NCBI GenBank assembly: GCA_946185175.1
Contig: CAMHIH010000003.1
Location: 1 to 21,484, forward strand
From: an uncultured Candidatus Saccharibacteria bacterium
GTDB taxonomy: Bacteria > Patescibacteriota > Saccharimonadia > Saccharimonadales > Saccharimonadaceae
Direction of reading: 5' to 3'
Length of the DNA stretch: 21,484 nt
Positions 5,559 through 13,001 of the stretch are shown piece by piece. The notes below the pieces were generated by a model. It worked only from the letters and a program-made list of their open reading frames with translations, was not told where the DNA came from and did no database searches. The position numbers were made by a program, and so were the translations under genes. Within the stretch, counting starts at the first letter, position 1. Each line of letters starts with the position of its first letter.

Positions 5559-7193
5559 ATGAATGATGCCGCCAAAGAGGAGATTCGTGAGCGCTTAGCA
5601 ATCGAGGATGTGATTGGGCAGTATATTGACTTGAAGCGAGCTGGTCGTAACTTGAAGGGACATTCGCCGTGGGGCACGGATCGTACGCCAAGCTTTATGG
5701 TGTCGCCAGAGAAAGGCATATGGCACGATTTTTCTAGCAATAAGGGAGGCGACATTTTTACTTTTGTGATGGAGATGGAGGGGATTACTTTCCGTGAGGC
5801 GCTGGAGAAGTTAGCGCAACAGGCTGGGGTGGAGTTAAAAAAATACAGCGGCAGTGACAAGGCATTTGCGGCACGAAAACAAAGGCTATACGAAGTGCTC
5901 GAGTTGACAACAAAATATTTTCAGACTTGTTTGGTGCGTAATAAGGAAGTTTGCAAGTATGTCTTCTATCAGCGGCACCTTAATCGCAAGACGGTTGAAA
6001 CATTCAGGATTGGCTATGCGCCAATGTCGGGCAACGCTTTGACGAACTTTTTGAAGAAGCGCGGTTTTACGGCTCAGGAATTGGAAGAAGCTGGCTTGGT
6101 TAACCAATATGGCGGTGATTTATTTCGTGGCCGGATGACGATTCCATTAATGGATCAGGGTGGACGCGTAATTGGTTTTACGGGGCGGATTATTGATTCA
6201 AGCATTAAGGACACACCAAAATATCTGAATACCCCAGAGACGATTCTGTATAACAAAGGGCGCCATATTTTTGGGCTAAGCCAAGCACGTGAAGCGATTC
6301 GGCGTTCAGAATATGTAGTGGTAGTCGAGGGGAATATGGACGTAATTTCCTCGCATCAGGCGGGAGTACAAGAGGCGGTGGCGACAGCCGGCACTGCCAT
6401 GACGGAAAATCACCTAAAGGCATTTAGCCGAATGACAAATGATATTCGACTAGCCTATGACGGCGATGAAGCTGGTGTGCGCGCGGCGGAGCGGGCGATT
6501 TCGATGGCGTCAAAATTCGGTATCTACCTTTCGGTGATAGATGACTATCATGGTTGCAAAGACGCGGACGAACTAATTCAAAAAGATCCGAAGTTGTGGC
6601 AAGAAGCGGTGCAAAATTATCGTCCAGCATTGGAGTGGATTCTAGAAAAATACGAAGATAAGTATGATTTAGATACCGAGAAGGGTTTTCAGGAGTATGC
6701 CAAAGAGGCCAAACGTTTGATTGATGAAATTGATGAGAATGATACGGTTTTGCGCGAAAAGTATGAGCGAATGGTGAGTAAGCGTTTAGGTATTTCTCTG
6801 GAAGCATTTAGGGCTAAAAAAGTGAAGAAAGACGTGAAGCGTCTGAAGAAAGCACCTGGCGTGACGATGGGTGCAACTACCGAAGTGAGCCGGGCAGAAA
6901 AGAATTTAGCGGCTTTGGTGCTTTGCGGAAAAGTGGATGTGCCTGAAAGCTTTATTCATAAAGGATTCAATAAAGACGAGCTCGCACTAATATTTGACGA
7001 GCAGTATGGAACTTGGTCGGCGAGTGAACAGCAACGTGAAGCTGAAAGTTTGCGTCAGAAGATTGAGGCGGAACGGTTGGCGGCGAAACGGAAAGAGCTT
7101 GAAGACAAAATTCGGTTGGCGGAAGAAAACCATGACGAAGAGCTTGAGAACCAGCTTTTGGCCGAAATGAACGAGTTAATCAAACAAAAATAG
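5559..7193 (+). CDS. dnaG: DNA primase DnaG with degenerate zinc-binding site
   Basis: Makes RNA primers for DNA replication. The 544-residue product begins MNDAAKEEIRERLAIEDVIG, as bacterial primases do. The N-terminal CHC2 region (residues 34-62) keeps the fold's TPSFMVSPEKGIWHDFSSNK but lacks the metal ligands: the CxxH pair is SPWG and the CxxC pair is DFSS. The catalytic core follows, then Toprim with VVVEGNMDV (Glu) and AYDGDEAG (Asp-x-Asp). The C-terminal quarter is a Glu/Lys-rich coiled-coil segment where the helicase-binding domain would be. An upstream ATG at 5523 would put the -10 inside the gene, so 5559 is preferred. rpoD follows, the usual order, but without rpsU. Function as primase is firm; metal-free N-terminus is read directly from the sequence. 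Confidence 0.95.
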   Translation: MNDAAKEEIRERLAIEDVIGQYIDLKRAGRNLKGHSPWGTDRTPSFMVSPEKGIWHDFSSNKGGDIFTFVMEMEGITFREALEKLAQQAGVELKKYSGSDKAFAARKQRLYEVLELTTKYFQTCLVRNKEVCKYVFYQRHLNRKTVETFRIGYAPMSGNALTNFLKKRGFTAQELEEAGLVNQYGGDLFRGRMTIPLMDQGGRVIGFTGRIIDSSIKDTPKYLNTPETILYNKGRHIFGLSQAREAIRRSEYVVVVEGNMDVISSHQAGVQEAVATAGTAMTENHLKAFSRMTNDIRLAYDGDEAGVRAAERAISMASKFGIYLSVIDDYHGCKDADELIQKDPKLWQEAVQNYRPALEWILEKYEDKYDLDTEKGFQEYAKEAKRLIDEIDENDTVLREKYERMVSKRLGISLEAFRAKKVKKDVKRLKKAPGVTMGATTEVSRAEKNLAALVLCGKVDVPESFIHKGFNKDELALIFDEQYGTWSASEQQREAESLRQKIEAERLAAKRKELEDKIRLAEENHDEELENQLLAEMNELIKQK

Positions 7194-7213
7194 CTAAAAA
7201 TAGTTTTAAAAAC

Positions 7214-7242
7214 TAGACAAGTTGTTTTTTAGGTGGTAGTAT
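7214..7242 (+). promoter_or_regulatory. Promoter for rpoD
   Basis: TAGACA (7214-7219), 17-bp spacer, TAGTAT (7237-7242) preceded by TGG. The predicted start near 7249 gives a leader of about 100 nt ending in AAAGGA. Confidence 0.65.
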
Positions 7243-7348
7243 TTTGCATAGTGGCTGGAAAAGCAGGGCTTATTTTGATAGTCCGTCCAGATGAAATGCA
7301 AAAACATCAAACACAAAAGATAAGTTTAAGCAAAAAATAAAGGAAAAA

Positions 7349-8320
7349 ATGGACGAAGACGAAAAAGATCTGTTGTTGGGTATGGATTTTGAAGAGCCTA
7401 CCGAAGATGATATGAACGATGAAGAGAATGAAGAAGATCTTTCTCTTGACCCAAATGCAACGTATGAAGAAATTGTTGACGACTCGGTACGTCTGTATTT
7501 GCGTGAAATTGGCAAGATTCCGCTTTTGTCGGCAGAAGAAGAGTTTGAGCTTGCGCAAAAAGTGATTCATGGTACACCAAAAGAACAGAAGCGTGCCAAG
7601 GACAAAATGGCCGAATCTAACATGCGCTTGGTGGTATCGATTGCGAAGCGTTATTCTGGCCGCGGTTTGGATTTTTTGGATCTAATTCAGGAAGGCAATA
7701 CTGGTCTTTTGCGTGCCGTCGAGAAGTTCGACCCAGATAAAGGTTTTAAATTTTCAACTTATGCAACTTGGTGGATTCGCCAGGCAATTACGCGTGCAAT
7801 CGCTGATCAGGCGCGTACGATTCGTATTCCGGTTCACATGGTTGAAACGATTAATAAAGTTCTGCGCACACAACGTCGCTTGACGCAGGAACTGAATCGC
7901 GAGCCATCGACTGAGGAAATCGCGAAAGCGATGGACATGGAGCCGGAGAAGATTGAATATGTCATGAAGATTAAGCAGGATATCGCTTCTTTGGATGCTT
8001 CGGTTGGGCGCGATGGCGAAGACGACGATTCGTCGCTTGGTGACTTTATTGAGGATGAAGACCGCATCTCGCCGGAAGACTCTGCGGCGAACCAGCTTTT
8101 GAAAGAGCAAATTGCCTCAATCCTCTCGACTTTGACTGACCGTGAGCAGAAGATTATCAAAATGCGCTTTGGTATTGGTGGGGGCAAGAGTCATACGCTC
8201 GAAGAAGTTGGCGCAGAATTTTCCGTGACGCGCGAACGTATTCGCCAAATCGAAGCAAAAGCTTTGGCGAAATTGCGCAAGAATAAAGACACGAAAAAGT
8301 TGCACGAATATTTGAAGTAG
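7349..8320 (+). CDS. rpoD: Primary sigma factor RpoD/SigA
   Basis: Directs RNA polymerase to housekeeping promoters. The 323-residue product has an acidic N-terminus (residues 1-45) in place of a long region 1.1, region 1.2 from DDSVRLYLREIGKIPLLSAE, region 2 with NMRLVVSIAKRYSGRGLDFL and the -10 recognition helix KFSTYATWWIRQAITRAI, region 3 around RIPVHMVETINKV, and region 4 with the helix-turn-helix TLEEVGAEFSVTRERIRQIE. It is short for a primary sigma, as in other reduced genomes. The start follows AAAGGA. It sits behind dnaG with its own promoter. The consensus-like -35/-10 boxes across the window fit its conserved regions 2 and 4. Confidence 0.97.
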   Translation: MDEDEKDLLLGMDFEEPTEDDMNDEENEEDLSLDPNATYEEIVDDSVRLYLREIGKIPLLSAEEEFELAQKVIHGTPKEQKRAKDKMAESNMRLVVSIAKRYSGRGLDFLDLIQEGNTGLLRAVEKFDPDKGFKFSTYATWWIRQAITRAIADQARTIRIPVHMVETINKVLRTQRRLTQELNREPSTEEIAKAMDMEPEKIEYVMKIKQDIASLDASVGRDGEDDDSSLGDFIEDEDRISPEDSAANQLLKEQIASILSTLTDREQKIIKMRFGIGGGKSHTLEEVGAEFSVTRERIRQIEAKALAKLRKNKDTKKLHEYLK

Positions 8321-8328
8321 CCTATCAA

Positions 8329-8356
8329 GCGACCCGGACTAGTGGGTCGCTTTTTT
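8329..8356 (+). terminator. Terminator of rpoD
   Basis: GCGACCC-GGACTAGT-GGGTCGC followed by six T. Confidence 0.9.
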
Positions 8357-8373
8357 GTGGTATGGCGCCGTGC

Positions 8374-8379
8374 TATATT
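8374..8379 (+). promoter_or_regulatory. Extended -10 of the gene at 8386
   Basis: TGC-TATATT. Its last base is exactly seven before the A of the ATG at 8386, so the message should be leaderless. Confidence 0.6.
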
Positions 8380-8385
8380 TGAAAT

Positions 8386-9039
8386 ATGAGCATTATGGAT
8401 ATTTTTAAGCGTAAGAAACAGAGTAATGATGATGGTGGCGAGGAGGATGAGAATAATAGTTGCGGCGGTGATACTATCGAATTAAAGCCGATGATTTATC
8501 TTTATCCGCGTACGAAAACGGAGATATCGGTTAAATTAGGGCACCCAGAGAGACTAATTACGACTTATCCAGAGTATAGGGATGGTTGGACTGTCGTTGC
8601 GGAACCAAATGGCAACCTTCGGGATGAGAATAATCGAGGCTATTATGGTCTGTATTGGGAGGGGATAAATCGGTCATATACTGAAACGGATGAGGGGTTT
8701 ATTGTTACTGGCGGAGATGTCGTAAAGTTTTTTGAAGAAAAATTGGGAATCTTGGGGCTAAATGAACGCGAGATAAATGAGTTTATCGTATTTTGGCTAC
8801 CGATATTGAGCAAAAACAAGTACAACTATGTACGGTTCGCGACTTCAGATGAGATCGAGAATGATATGTCGCTTGAGATTTCGCCTAAACCAGATGCGTT
8901 AATTAGGGTTATGATGATTGTGAAGCCACTCGAAGAACCAAAAGACGTGCGCGAGCAAAACTTATTGGCCGTGAAACGTGATGGTTATACGGCCGTAGAG
9001 TGGGGCGGAACTATTTTGGGCGAAAAAACTGTAAAATAA
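8386..9039 (+). CDS. Conserved hypothetical protein with KPMIYLYP motif
   Basis: A 217-residue soluble protein. A charged N-terminal tail (residues 1-30, KRKKQSNDDGGEEDENN) leads to a domain starting KPMIYLYPRTKTEISVKLG. It continues with GWTVVAEPNGNL, YYGLYWEG, a helix ending in LGLNEREINEFIVFWLP, then RVMMIVKP and a C-terminal GYTAVEWGGTIL. I recall proteins with this motif set in Clostridia and other Gram-positive bacteria, often as lipoproteins or secreted proteins, but no function is established to my knowledge. Here there is no signal peptide, so it should act in the cytoplasm. It lies between rpoD and pilT with its own leaderless promoter. Whether it has a pilus role is unknown. Confidence 0.85.
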   Translation: MSIMDIFKRKKQSNDDGGEEDENNSCGGDTIELKPMIYLYPRTKTEISVKLGHPERLITTYPEYRDGWTVVAEPNGNLRDENNRGYYGLYWEGINRSYTETDEGFIVTGGDVVKFFEEKLGILGLNEREINEFIVFWLPILSKNKYNYVRFATSDEIENDMSLEISPKPDALIRVMMIVKPLEEPKDVREQNLLAVKRDGYTAVEWGGTILGEKTVK

Positions 9040-9041
9040 GT

Positions 9042-9070
9042 TTGATTTTTGCTTTAAACATAAGTACAAT
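9042..9070 (+). promoter_or_regulatory. Promoter of the pilT-pilC operon
   Basis: TTGATT (9042-9047), 17-bp spacer, TACAAT (9065-9070). The predicted start coincides with the A of the pilT ATG at 9077, so the message is leaderless. Confidence 0.75.
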
Positions 9071-9076
9071 AGTGTT

Positions 9077-10180
9077 ATGGAACAAAGTGGGCAGGGTATG
9101 ACTAACATGGTGCCAAATAGTGGGATCAGAATTGAGAGTCTTCTTGAAGAATGCGTGCGTACAAAAGCAAGTGATTTGCATTTGCAGGTCGGTTTGCCGC
9201 CAATTTTGCGTATTGATGGTGCATTGCAGCCAATCGGTGGTTATGGCGCGCTCGATGAAGTGACTGTTGAGCGTCTCGTCTTTTCAACTCTTGAGGAAGA
9301 TCAAAAGCAAATCTTAATCAAGGATAAGGAATTTGACTATTCCTTCTCATTTGGCGACCTTGGCCGCTTCCGTGTTAATGCCTTTCATGAAAAAGGTAAC
9401 CTTGCCGGTGCATTCCGCTTGATCCCAAATGAAATTAAATCAATCGCCGATTTGGGTTTGCCATCCGTTGTGACGAGCTTCGCCGACTACCCACGTGGTT
9501 TGGTGCTCGTGACTGGTCCGACTGGTTCTGGTAAGTCAACGACACTGGCAGCTTTGGTGGATAAGATTAATCGAGAAAAAGCTTGCCACATTATTACGAT
9601 TGAGGATCCAATTGAGTTTACGCATAAGTCGCATCGTAGCGTGGTGGTGCAACGTGAGGTTCACTATGATACTTATTCATTTTCGGCGGCACTTCGTTCG
9701 GCATTGCGCGAGGACCCTGATGTGGTGCTTATCGGTGAGATGCGTGACCTTGAGACGATTTCCGCCGCAATTACGATTGCGGAAACTGGTCACTTAGTGT
9801 TTGCAACGCTTCATACTAACTCGGCTTCGCAAAGTATTGATCGTATGATTGATGTGTTCCCGCCACACCAACAGCCGCAGGTACGTTCGCAGTTGTCCAA
9901 TATCTTGATGGCGATTTGTGCTCAGCGCTTGGTGCCAGCAATCGGTGGTGGTCGTGTCGTAGCAGCAGAGATTATGATTGCAAACCCTGCAGTTCGCTCG
10001 GTGATTCGTGAAGGTAAAACTCATCAACTAGATACGATTATTCAAACTGGTGCGGATCAGGGTATGCAGACGATGGATCGCACTTTGGTGAAATTGATTC
10101 AAACTGGCGTAATTACCTACGACAATGCTCGTGAATACGCCGTTGATTTGCAAGAATTTGAAAGGTTAGCTCGCGGATGA
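9077..10180 (+). CDS. pilT: Type IV pilus retraction ATPase PilT
   Basis: A hexameric ATPase at the cytoplasmic base of the pilus that powers retraction. The 367-residue product shows the N-terminal PAS-like domain (SDLHLQVGLPPILRIDGAL), Walker A GPTGSGKSTT (about residue 152), the Asp box TIEDPIEF, Walker B VVLIGEMRD, the His box LVFATLHTNSA, and the PilT-type C-terminal signature close to IREGKTHQLDTIIQTG. Length and C-terminus fit PilT rather than the longer PilB. Its TGA stop overlaps the pilC start by four bases, so the two are translationally coupled. It is the only gene in the window ending in TGA. Confidence 0.93.
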   Translation: MEQSGQGMTNMVPNSGIRIESLLEECVRTKASDLHLQVGLPPILRIDGALQPIGGYGALDEVTVERLVFSTLEEDQKQILIKDKEFDYSFSFGDLGRFRVNAFHEKGNLAGAFRLIPNEIKSIADLGLPSVVTSFADYPRGLVLVTGPTGSGKSTTLAALVDKINREKACHIITIEDPIEFTHKSHRSVVVQREVHYDTYSFSAALRSALREDPDVVLIGEMRDLETISAAITIAETGHLVFATLHTNSASQSIDRMIDVFPPHQQPQVRSQLSNILMAICAQRLVPAIGGGRVVAAEIMIANPAVRSVIREGKTHQLDTIIQTGADQGMQTMDRTLVKLIQTGVITYDNAREYAVDLQEFERLARG

Positions 10181-11379
10181 AACGTTTTACCTACAGAGCA
10201 AAAGAGCAAAGTACTGGCAAAAGTATCAAAGGTACGATTCAGGCCGAAAATGAGCGTACGGCTGGTAAGCTTTTGTTGGATCGTGGGTATATTCCGGAAA
10301 GCGTCAAAGAGGAAGGTACTGGTTTCTTTAATAAGGCCCAGTCTAGAGTTACGACAAATGATCGTATTACCTTTACGCGTCAGTTCGCGACATTGATTGG
10401 TGCTGGTCTGCCGGTCGCGCAGTCTTTGCGAACTGTTGCAGAACAGACTGAAGCGAAGGGTATGAAGGCGGTGATTGAGCAAATCAACGCAGATATCGAG
10501 GCTGGTCGCTCGCTCGGCGAAGCTTTTGGCAAGCATCCAGATGTTTTCAATAACGTTTATATGTCGTTGGTTAAGGCCGGTGAAGTTTCCGGTACGCTTG
10601 ATAACAGTTTACGTCGTATTGCAGAGCAGGAAGAGAAGAACGATAAGATTATGAAGAAAATTAGGGGTGCGATGATGTATCCGTTGATTTCCTTGGTCGT
10701 GATTATCTTGGTGTTCGTATATATGATGGTGGAAGTTGTACCAGAGGTAGAGAATCTCTATGTCAGTATGGACGAAACACTCCCAATGTTGACGCAGATT
10801 TTGGTGGGTATCAAAGACTTTATTATGAATTTTTGGTACATCGTGTTGATTATTATGACTGTAGTTATCGTTTCGCTTAAACAATTTTTCAAGACTACGC
10901 CAGGCATACGCGCAAGTGCGAACATTAAGTTGAACATACCAATGTTTAATGACTTATTTAAGTTGCTTTATAATGGTCGTTTTGCGAGAATTGCGCAGAT
11001 TCTACTTTCGACGGGTGTTTCGGTGCTAGATTCCGTACATATCGCCGGCGAGGCGACGGATAATGTTGTCGTGCAGGATGTCATTGAAGAAGCCGCATCG
11101 ATGGTGCAGGCGGGCAAGCCGCTCTCGGTTGCCTTGAAGGATAAAGACTACTTACTACCATTGGTGCCAAACATGGCGGCAATTGGTGAGGAATCTGGCA
11201 AGATGGATGAAATGCTCGGTAAGGCTGCGCAAGTTTATGAAGATGAGCTTGATGAGAAGGTTAATGCAATTAGTACGATGATCGAGCCGTTGATGCTCTT
11301 GATGTTGGGGGGTATTGCCGCTATCTTGGTGGCTGGTGTTCTATTGCCGATTTATTCATTGGTTGGCCAGATTGGTTAA
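10177..11379 (+). CDS. pilC: Type IV pilus inner-membrane platform protein PilC
   Basis: The inner-membrane platform on which the pilus is assembled, a partner of the ATPases. The 400-residue product has the GspF/PilC layout: an N-terminal FTYRAKEQSTGKSIKGTIQA segment, a first cytoplasmic T2SF domain (about 65-190, ITFTRQFATLIGAGLPVAQS), two membrane helices (about 168-190 and 213-235), a second T2SF domain (about 265-370, GRFARIAQILLSTGVSVLDS) and a final helix (about 372-395). It overlaps pilT by ATGA and has no ribosome site of its own. Length and architecture are normal. Confidence 0.93.
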   Translation: MKRFTYRAKEQSTGKSIKGTIQAENERTAGKLLLDRGYIPESVKEEGTGFFNKAQSRVTTNDRITFTRQFATLIGAGLPVAQSLRTVAEQTEAKGMKAVIEQINADIEAGRSLGEAFGKHPDVFNNVYMSLVKAGEVSGTLDNSLRRIAEQEEKNDKIMKKIRGAMMYPLISLVVIILVFVYMMVEVVPEVENLYVSMDETLPMLTQILVGIKDFIMNFWYIVLIIMTVVIVSLKQFFKTTPGIRASANIKLNIPMFNDLFKLLYNGRFARIAQILLSTGVSVLDSVHIAGEATDNVVVQDVIEEAASMVQAGKPLSVALKDKDYLLPLVPNMAAIGEESGKMDEMLGKAAQVYEDELDEKVNAISTMIEPLMLLMLGGIAAILVAGVLLPIYSLVGQIG

Positions 11380-11409
11380 AGATTAAAATTAATAAATCTA
11401 AAAAATTAC

Positions 11410-11439
11410 TTGATTTTTAGCGTAAGCGTGTTATATACT
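11410..11439 (+). promoter_or_regulatory. Promoter of the pilin gene
   Basis: TTGATT (11410-11415), 18-bp spacer, TATACT (11434-11439). A TATATA two bases earlier gives a 16-bp spacer. Predicted start near 11446. Confidence 0.65.
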
Positions 11440-11453
11440 GTTTTCAGATACAA

Positions 11454-11518
11454 TTTTGCAATCGGCAATATGGTTAGAGGGCGTCTAACTGCCGTAAAGG
11501 TGATTGCTAATTGCAAAA
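11454..11518 (+). promoter_or_regulatory. Nested stem-loop in the pilin mRNA leader
   Basis: Three stems nest in one another: TTTTGCAAT (11454-11462) with ATTGCAAAA (11510-11518); CGGCA (11463-11467) with TGCCG (11490-11494); and GTTAGA (11473-11478) with TCTAAC (11484-11489). The element ends just before the ribosome site AAAAAAGGAG. It could stabilise an abundant message or control it. It does not match c-di-GMP or other riboswitch patterns that I can recall. Confidence 0.6.
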
Positions 11519-11536
11519 ATAAAAAAGGAGTAAAAA

Positions 11537-12127
11537 ATGTCTACAAAATCTAAAAAAGGCTTTACGATTATCGAGGTCGTGTTAGTGCTTGCTATCGCCG
11601 GTCTTATCTTCTTGATGGTCTTCATTGCATTGCCAGCTTTGCAGCGCAGCCAACGCAACACGCAGCGTGCAGACGATATGTCTCGTATCTTAACTGCGGT
11701 TAACAGCTACCAATCAAATAACAACGGTAAGACTCCGTTCAAGGTTGTTGCTGCTAGTACTGGTGGAGACCAACAGCAGAACCAGAACCAAACCCACATC
11801 GGTGGTATTGATAAGAACTTCGTCAAACGCTACATCGATGATTCTTGTACTGGTGCCAAAGCCGATGATGCTGGCAACCTAGCCTTCGATAGCTGCTCTG
11901 ATCAGTTCACTGATCCAGATGGTGAAATCTACAAGATGAAATATGAAGGCCCTGCCGCTGCCAACAGCACTACTGCTAACGGTACTACTATGGACCACAT
12001 CTTCCACGTTTATAGCAACGCTACCTGTGGTGATGAAGGTTTCGCCAACAAGGGTACTGGTGATCGCCAGATCGCTATCTTCTACTTCATGGAAGGTGGT
12101 GCGGTTGCTTGTAACGACAACCACTAA
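11537..12127 (+). CDS. Type IV pilin, probably a major subunit
   Basis: Pilus structural subunit. The 196-residue prepilin has a short basic leader ending KSKKG, the cleavage site G/F, Glu at position +5 (FTIIE), and the hydrophobic helix IIEVVLVLAIAGLIFLMVFI that anchors and polymerises it. The globular domain is rich in Asn, Thr, Asp and Gly and holds four Cys (SCTG, SCSD, TCGD, ACND near the end), which could form two disulfides as in a D-loop. A strong ribosome site, AAAAAAGGAG, precedes the ATG. Codon use (AAC, ATC, ACT) is more biased than in neighbours, which fits high expression. pilD is immediately downstream under its own promoter. Confidence 0.92.
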   Translation: MSTKSKKGFTIIEVVLVLAIAGLIFLMVFIALPALQRSQRNTQRADDMSRILTAVNSYQSNNNGKTPFKVVAASTGGDQQQNQNQTHIGGIDKNFVKRYIDDSCTGAKADDAGNLAFDSCSDQFTDPDGEIYKMKYEGPAAANSTTANGTTMDHIFHVYSNATCGDEGFANKGTGDRQIAIFYFMEGGAVACNDNH

Positions 12128-12143
12128 TTATAGTTGTTAAACA

Positions 12144-12172
12144 AATAGAGCTCCCTGGGAGCTCTATTTTTT
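12144..12172 (+). terminator. Terminator of the pilin gene
   Basis: AATAGAGCTCC-CTG-GGAGCTCTATT, a perfect 11-bp stem followed by T residues. The -10 of pilD starts only five bases later. Confidence 0.92.
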
Positions 12173-12176
12173 ATGC

Positions 12177-12182
12177 TAAGAT
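12177..12182 (+). promoter_or_regulatory. Extended -10 of pilD
   Basis: TGC-TAAGAT, ending exactly seven bases before the ATG at 12189; leaderless message expected. Confidence 0.6.
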
Positions 12183-12188
12183 AGATTT

Positions 12189-13001
12189 ATGGTAAACGTA
12201 TGCGTAATGCTAGTATTGTTTATATTTGGCGCGATGATGGGGTCATTTGCTTGCTGCCAGGCTTGGCGCATCAAAAAGGGTGATAGAGCTAAATGGTCGC
12301 ATTGTATGCATTGCAAATACCAGTTGCAGTGGTATGACAATATCCCGATTGTGAGTTGGCTAATGCTGGGCGGCAAGTGTCGTAAATGCCGCAAAAAGAT
12401 TGGCTATGCCGAAATTTTATCGGAAGTTTTGACAGGTTTTGCGTTTGCGCTAAGTTATATTTTGTGGCCTGCTTTTGAAGAATTGTATGCACTGAATGGT
12501 TTTGAGATAGCAAAATATGCATTGTTTCTAATTAATCTGGTGATCTTTGTAATTTTGTTCGTATACGATGCGAAATGGAAGGAATTGCCGGTTGGTTTAA
12601 TGTATGTAGCTTGGGGGATAGCAACGGCCTATTTGGGTGTGAGCGTTTGGCAAACTATTGCCAGGGGTGGCGAAGTAGATGTAATTACGATTTCAGGCTC
12701 GTTGATGATTTTGCCACTGTTTTATTATTTAATGTATCGCGTAAGTAGTGAAAAATGGGTTGGTGGTGGTGATTGGATGTTATGTGTGCCACTAGCGTTA
12801 ATGTTGGGCAATTTTTGGCTAGCGATGTTTGCGATGTTTGCGGCGAATATATTGGGCTGCATTACAATGCTGCCAGTTGCGATGTCGAAAAAGAATCACA
12901 AATTAAAGATTCCGTTTGGGCCATTCTTGATTTTGGGCTTCTTGCTGATTTTCTTTTGCCAGGCTGCAATATTGAAATTTATCGGTTACGGGTTGTTTTA
13001 G
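12189..13001 (+). CDS. pilD: Prepilin peptidase PilD (A24 family)
   Basis: An inner-membrane aspartic protease that removes the leader of prepilins and, in many relatives, methylates the new N-terminus. The 270-residue product has an N-terminal helix with GAMMGSFACCQAWR, a cytoplasmic zinc-binding insert with two CxxC pairs (HCMHCKYQ and GKCRKCRKKIGY), and six or more further membrane helices. The two catalytic aspartates sit in FVYDAKWKELP and in GGGDWML (the family GxGD motif), with a late KIPFGPFLI. Its substrate is presumably the pilin just upstream. The stop is followed directly by the Xer ATG, so the two genes form an operon. Confidence 0.93.
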   Translation: MVNVCVMLVLFIFGAMMGSFACCQAWRIKKGDRAKWSHCMHCKYQLQWYDNIPIVSWLMLGGKCRKCRKKIGYAEILSEVLTGFAFALSYILWPAFEELYALNGFEIAKYALFLINLVIFVILFVYDAKWKELPVGLMYVAWGIATAYLGVSVWQTIARGGEVDVITISGSLMILPLFYYLMYRVSSEKWVGGGDWMLCVPLALMLGNFWLAMFAMFAANILGCITMLPVAMSKKNHKLKIPFGPFLILGFLLIFFCQAAILKFIGYGLF

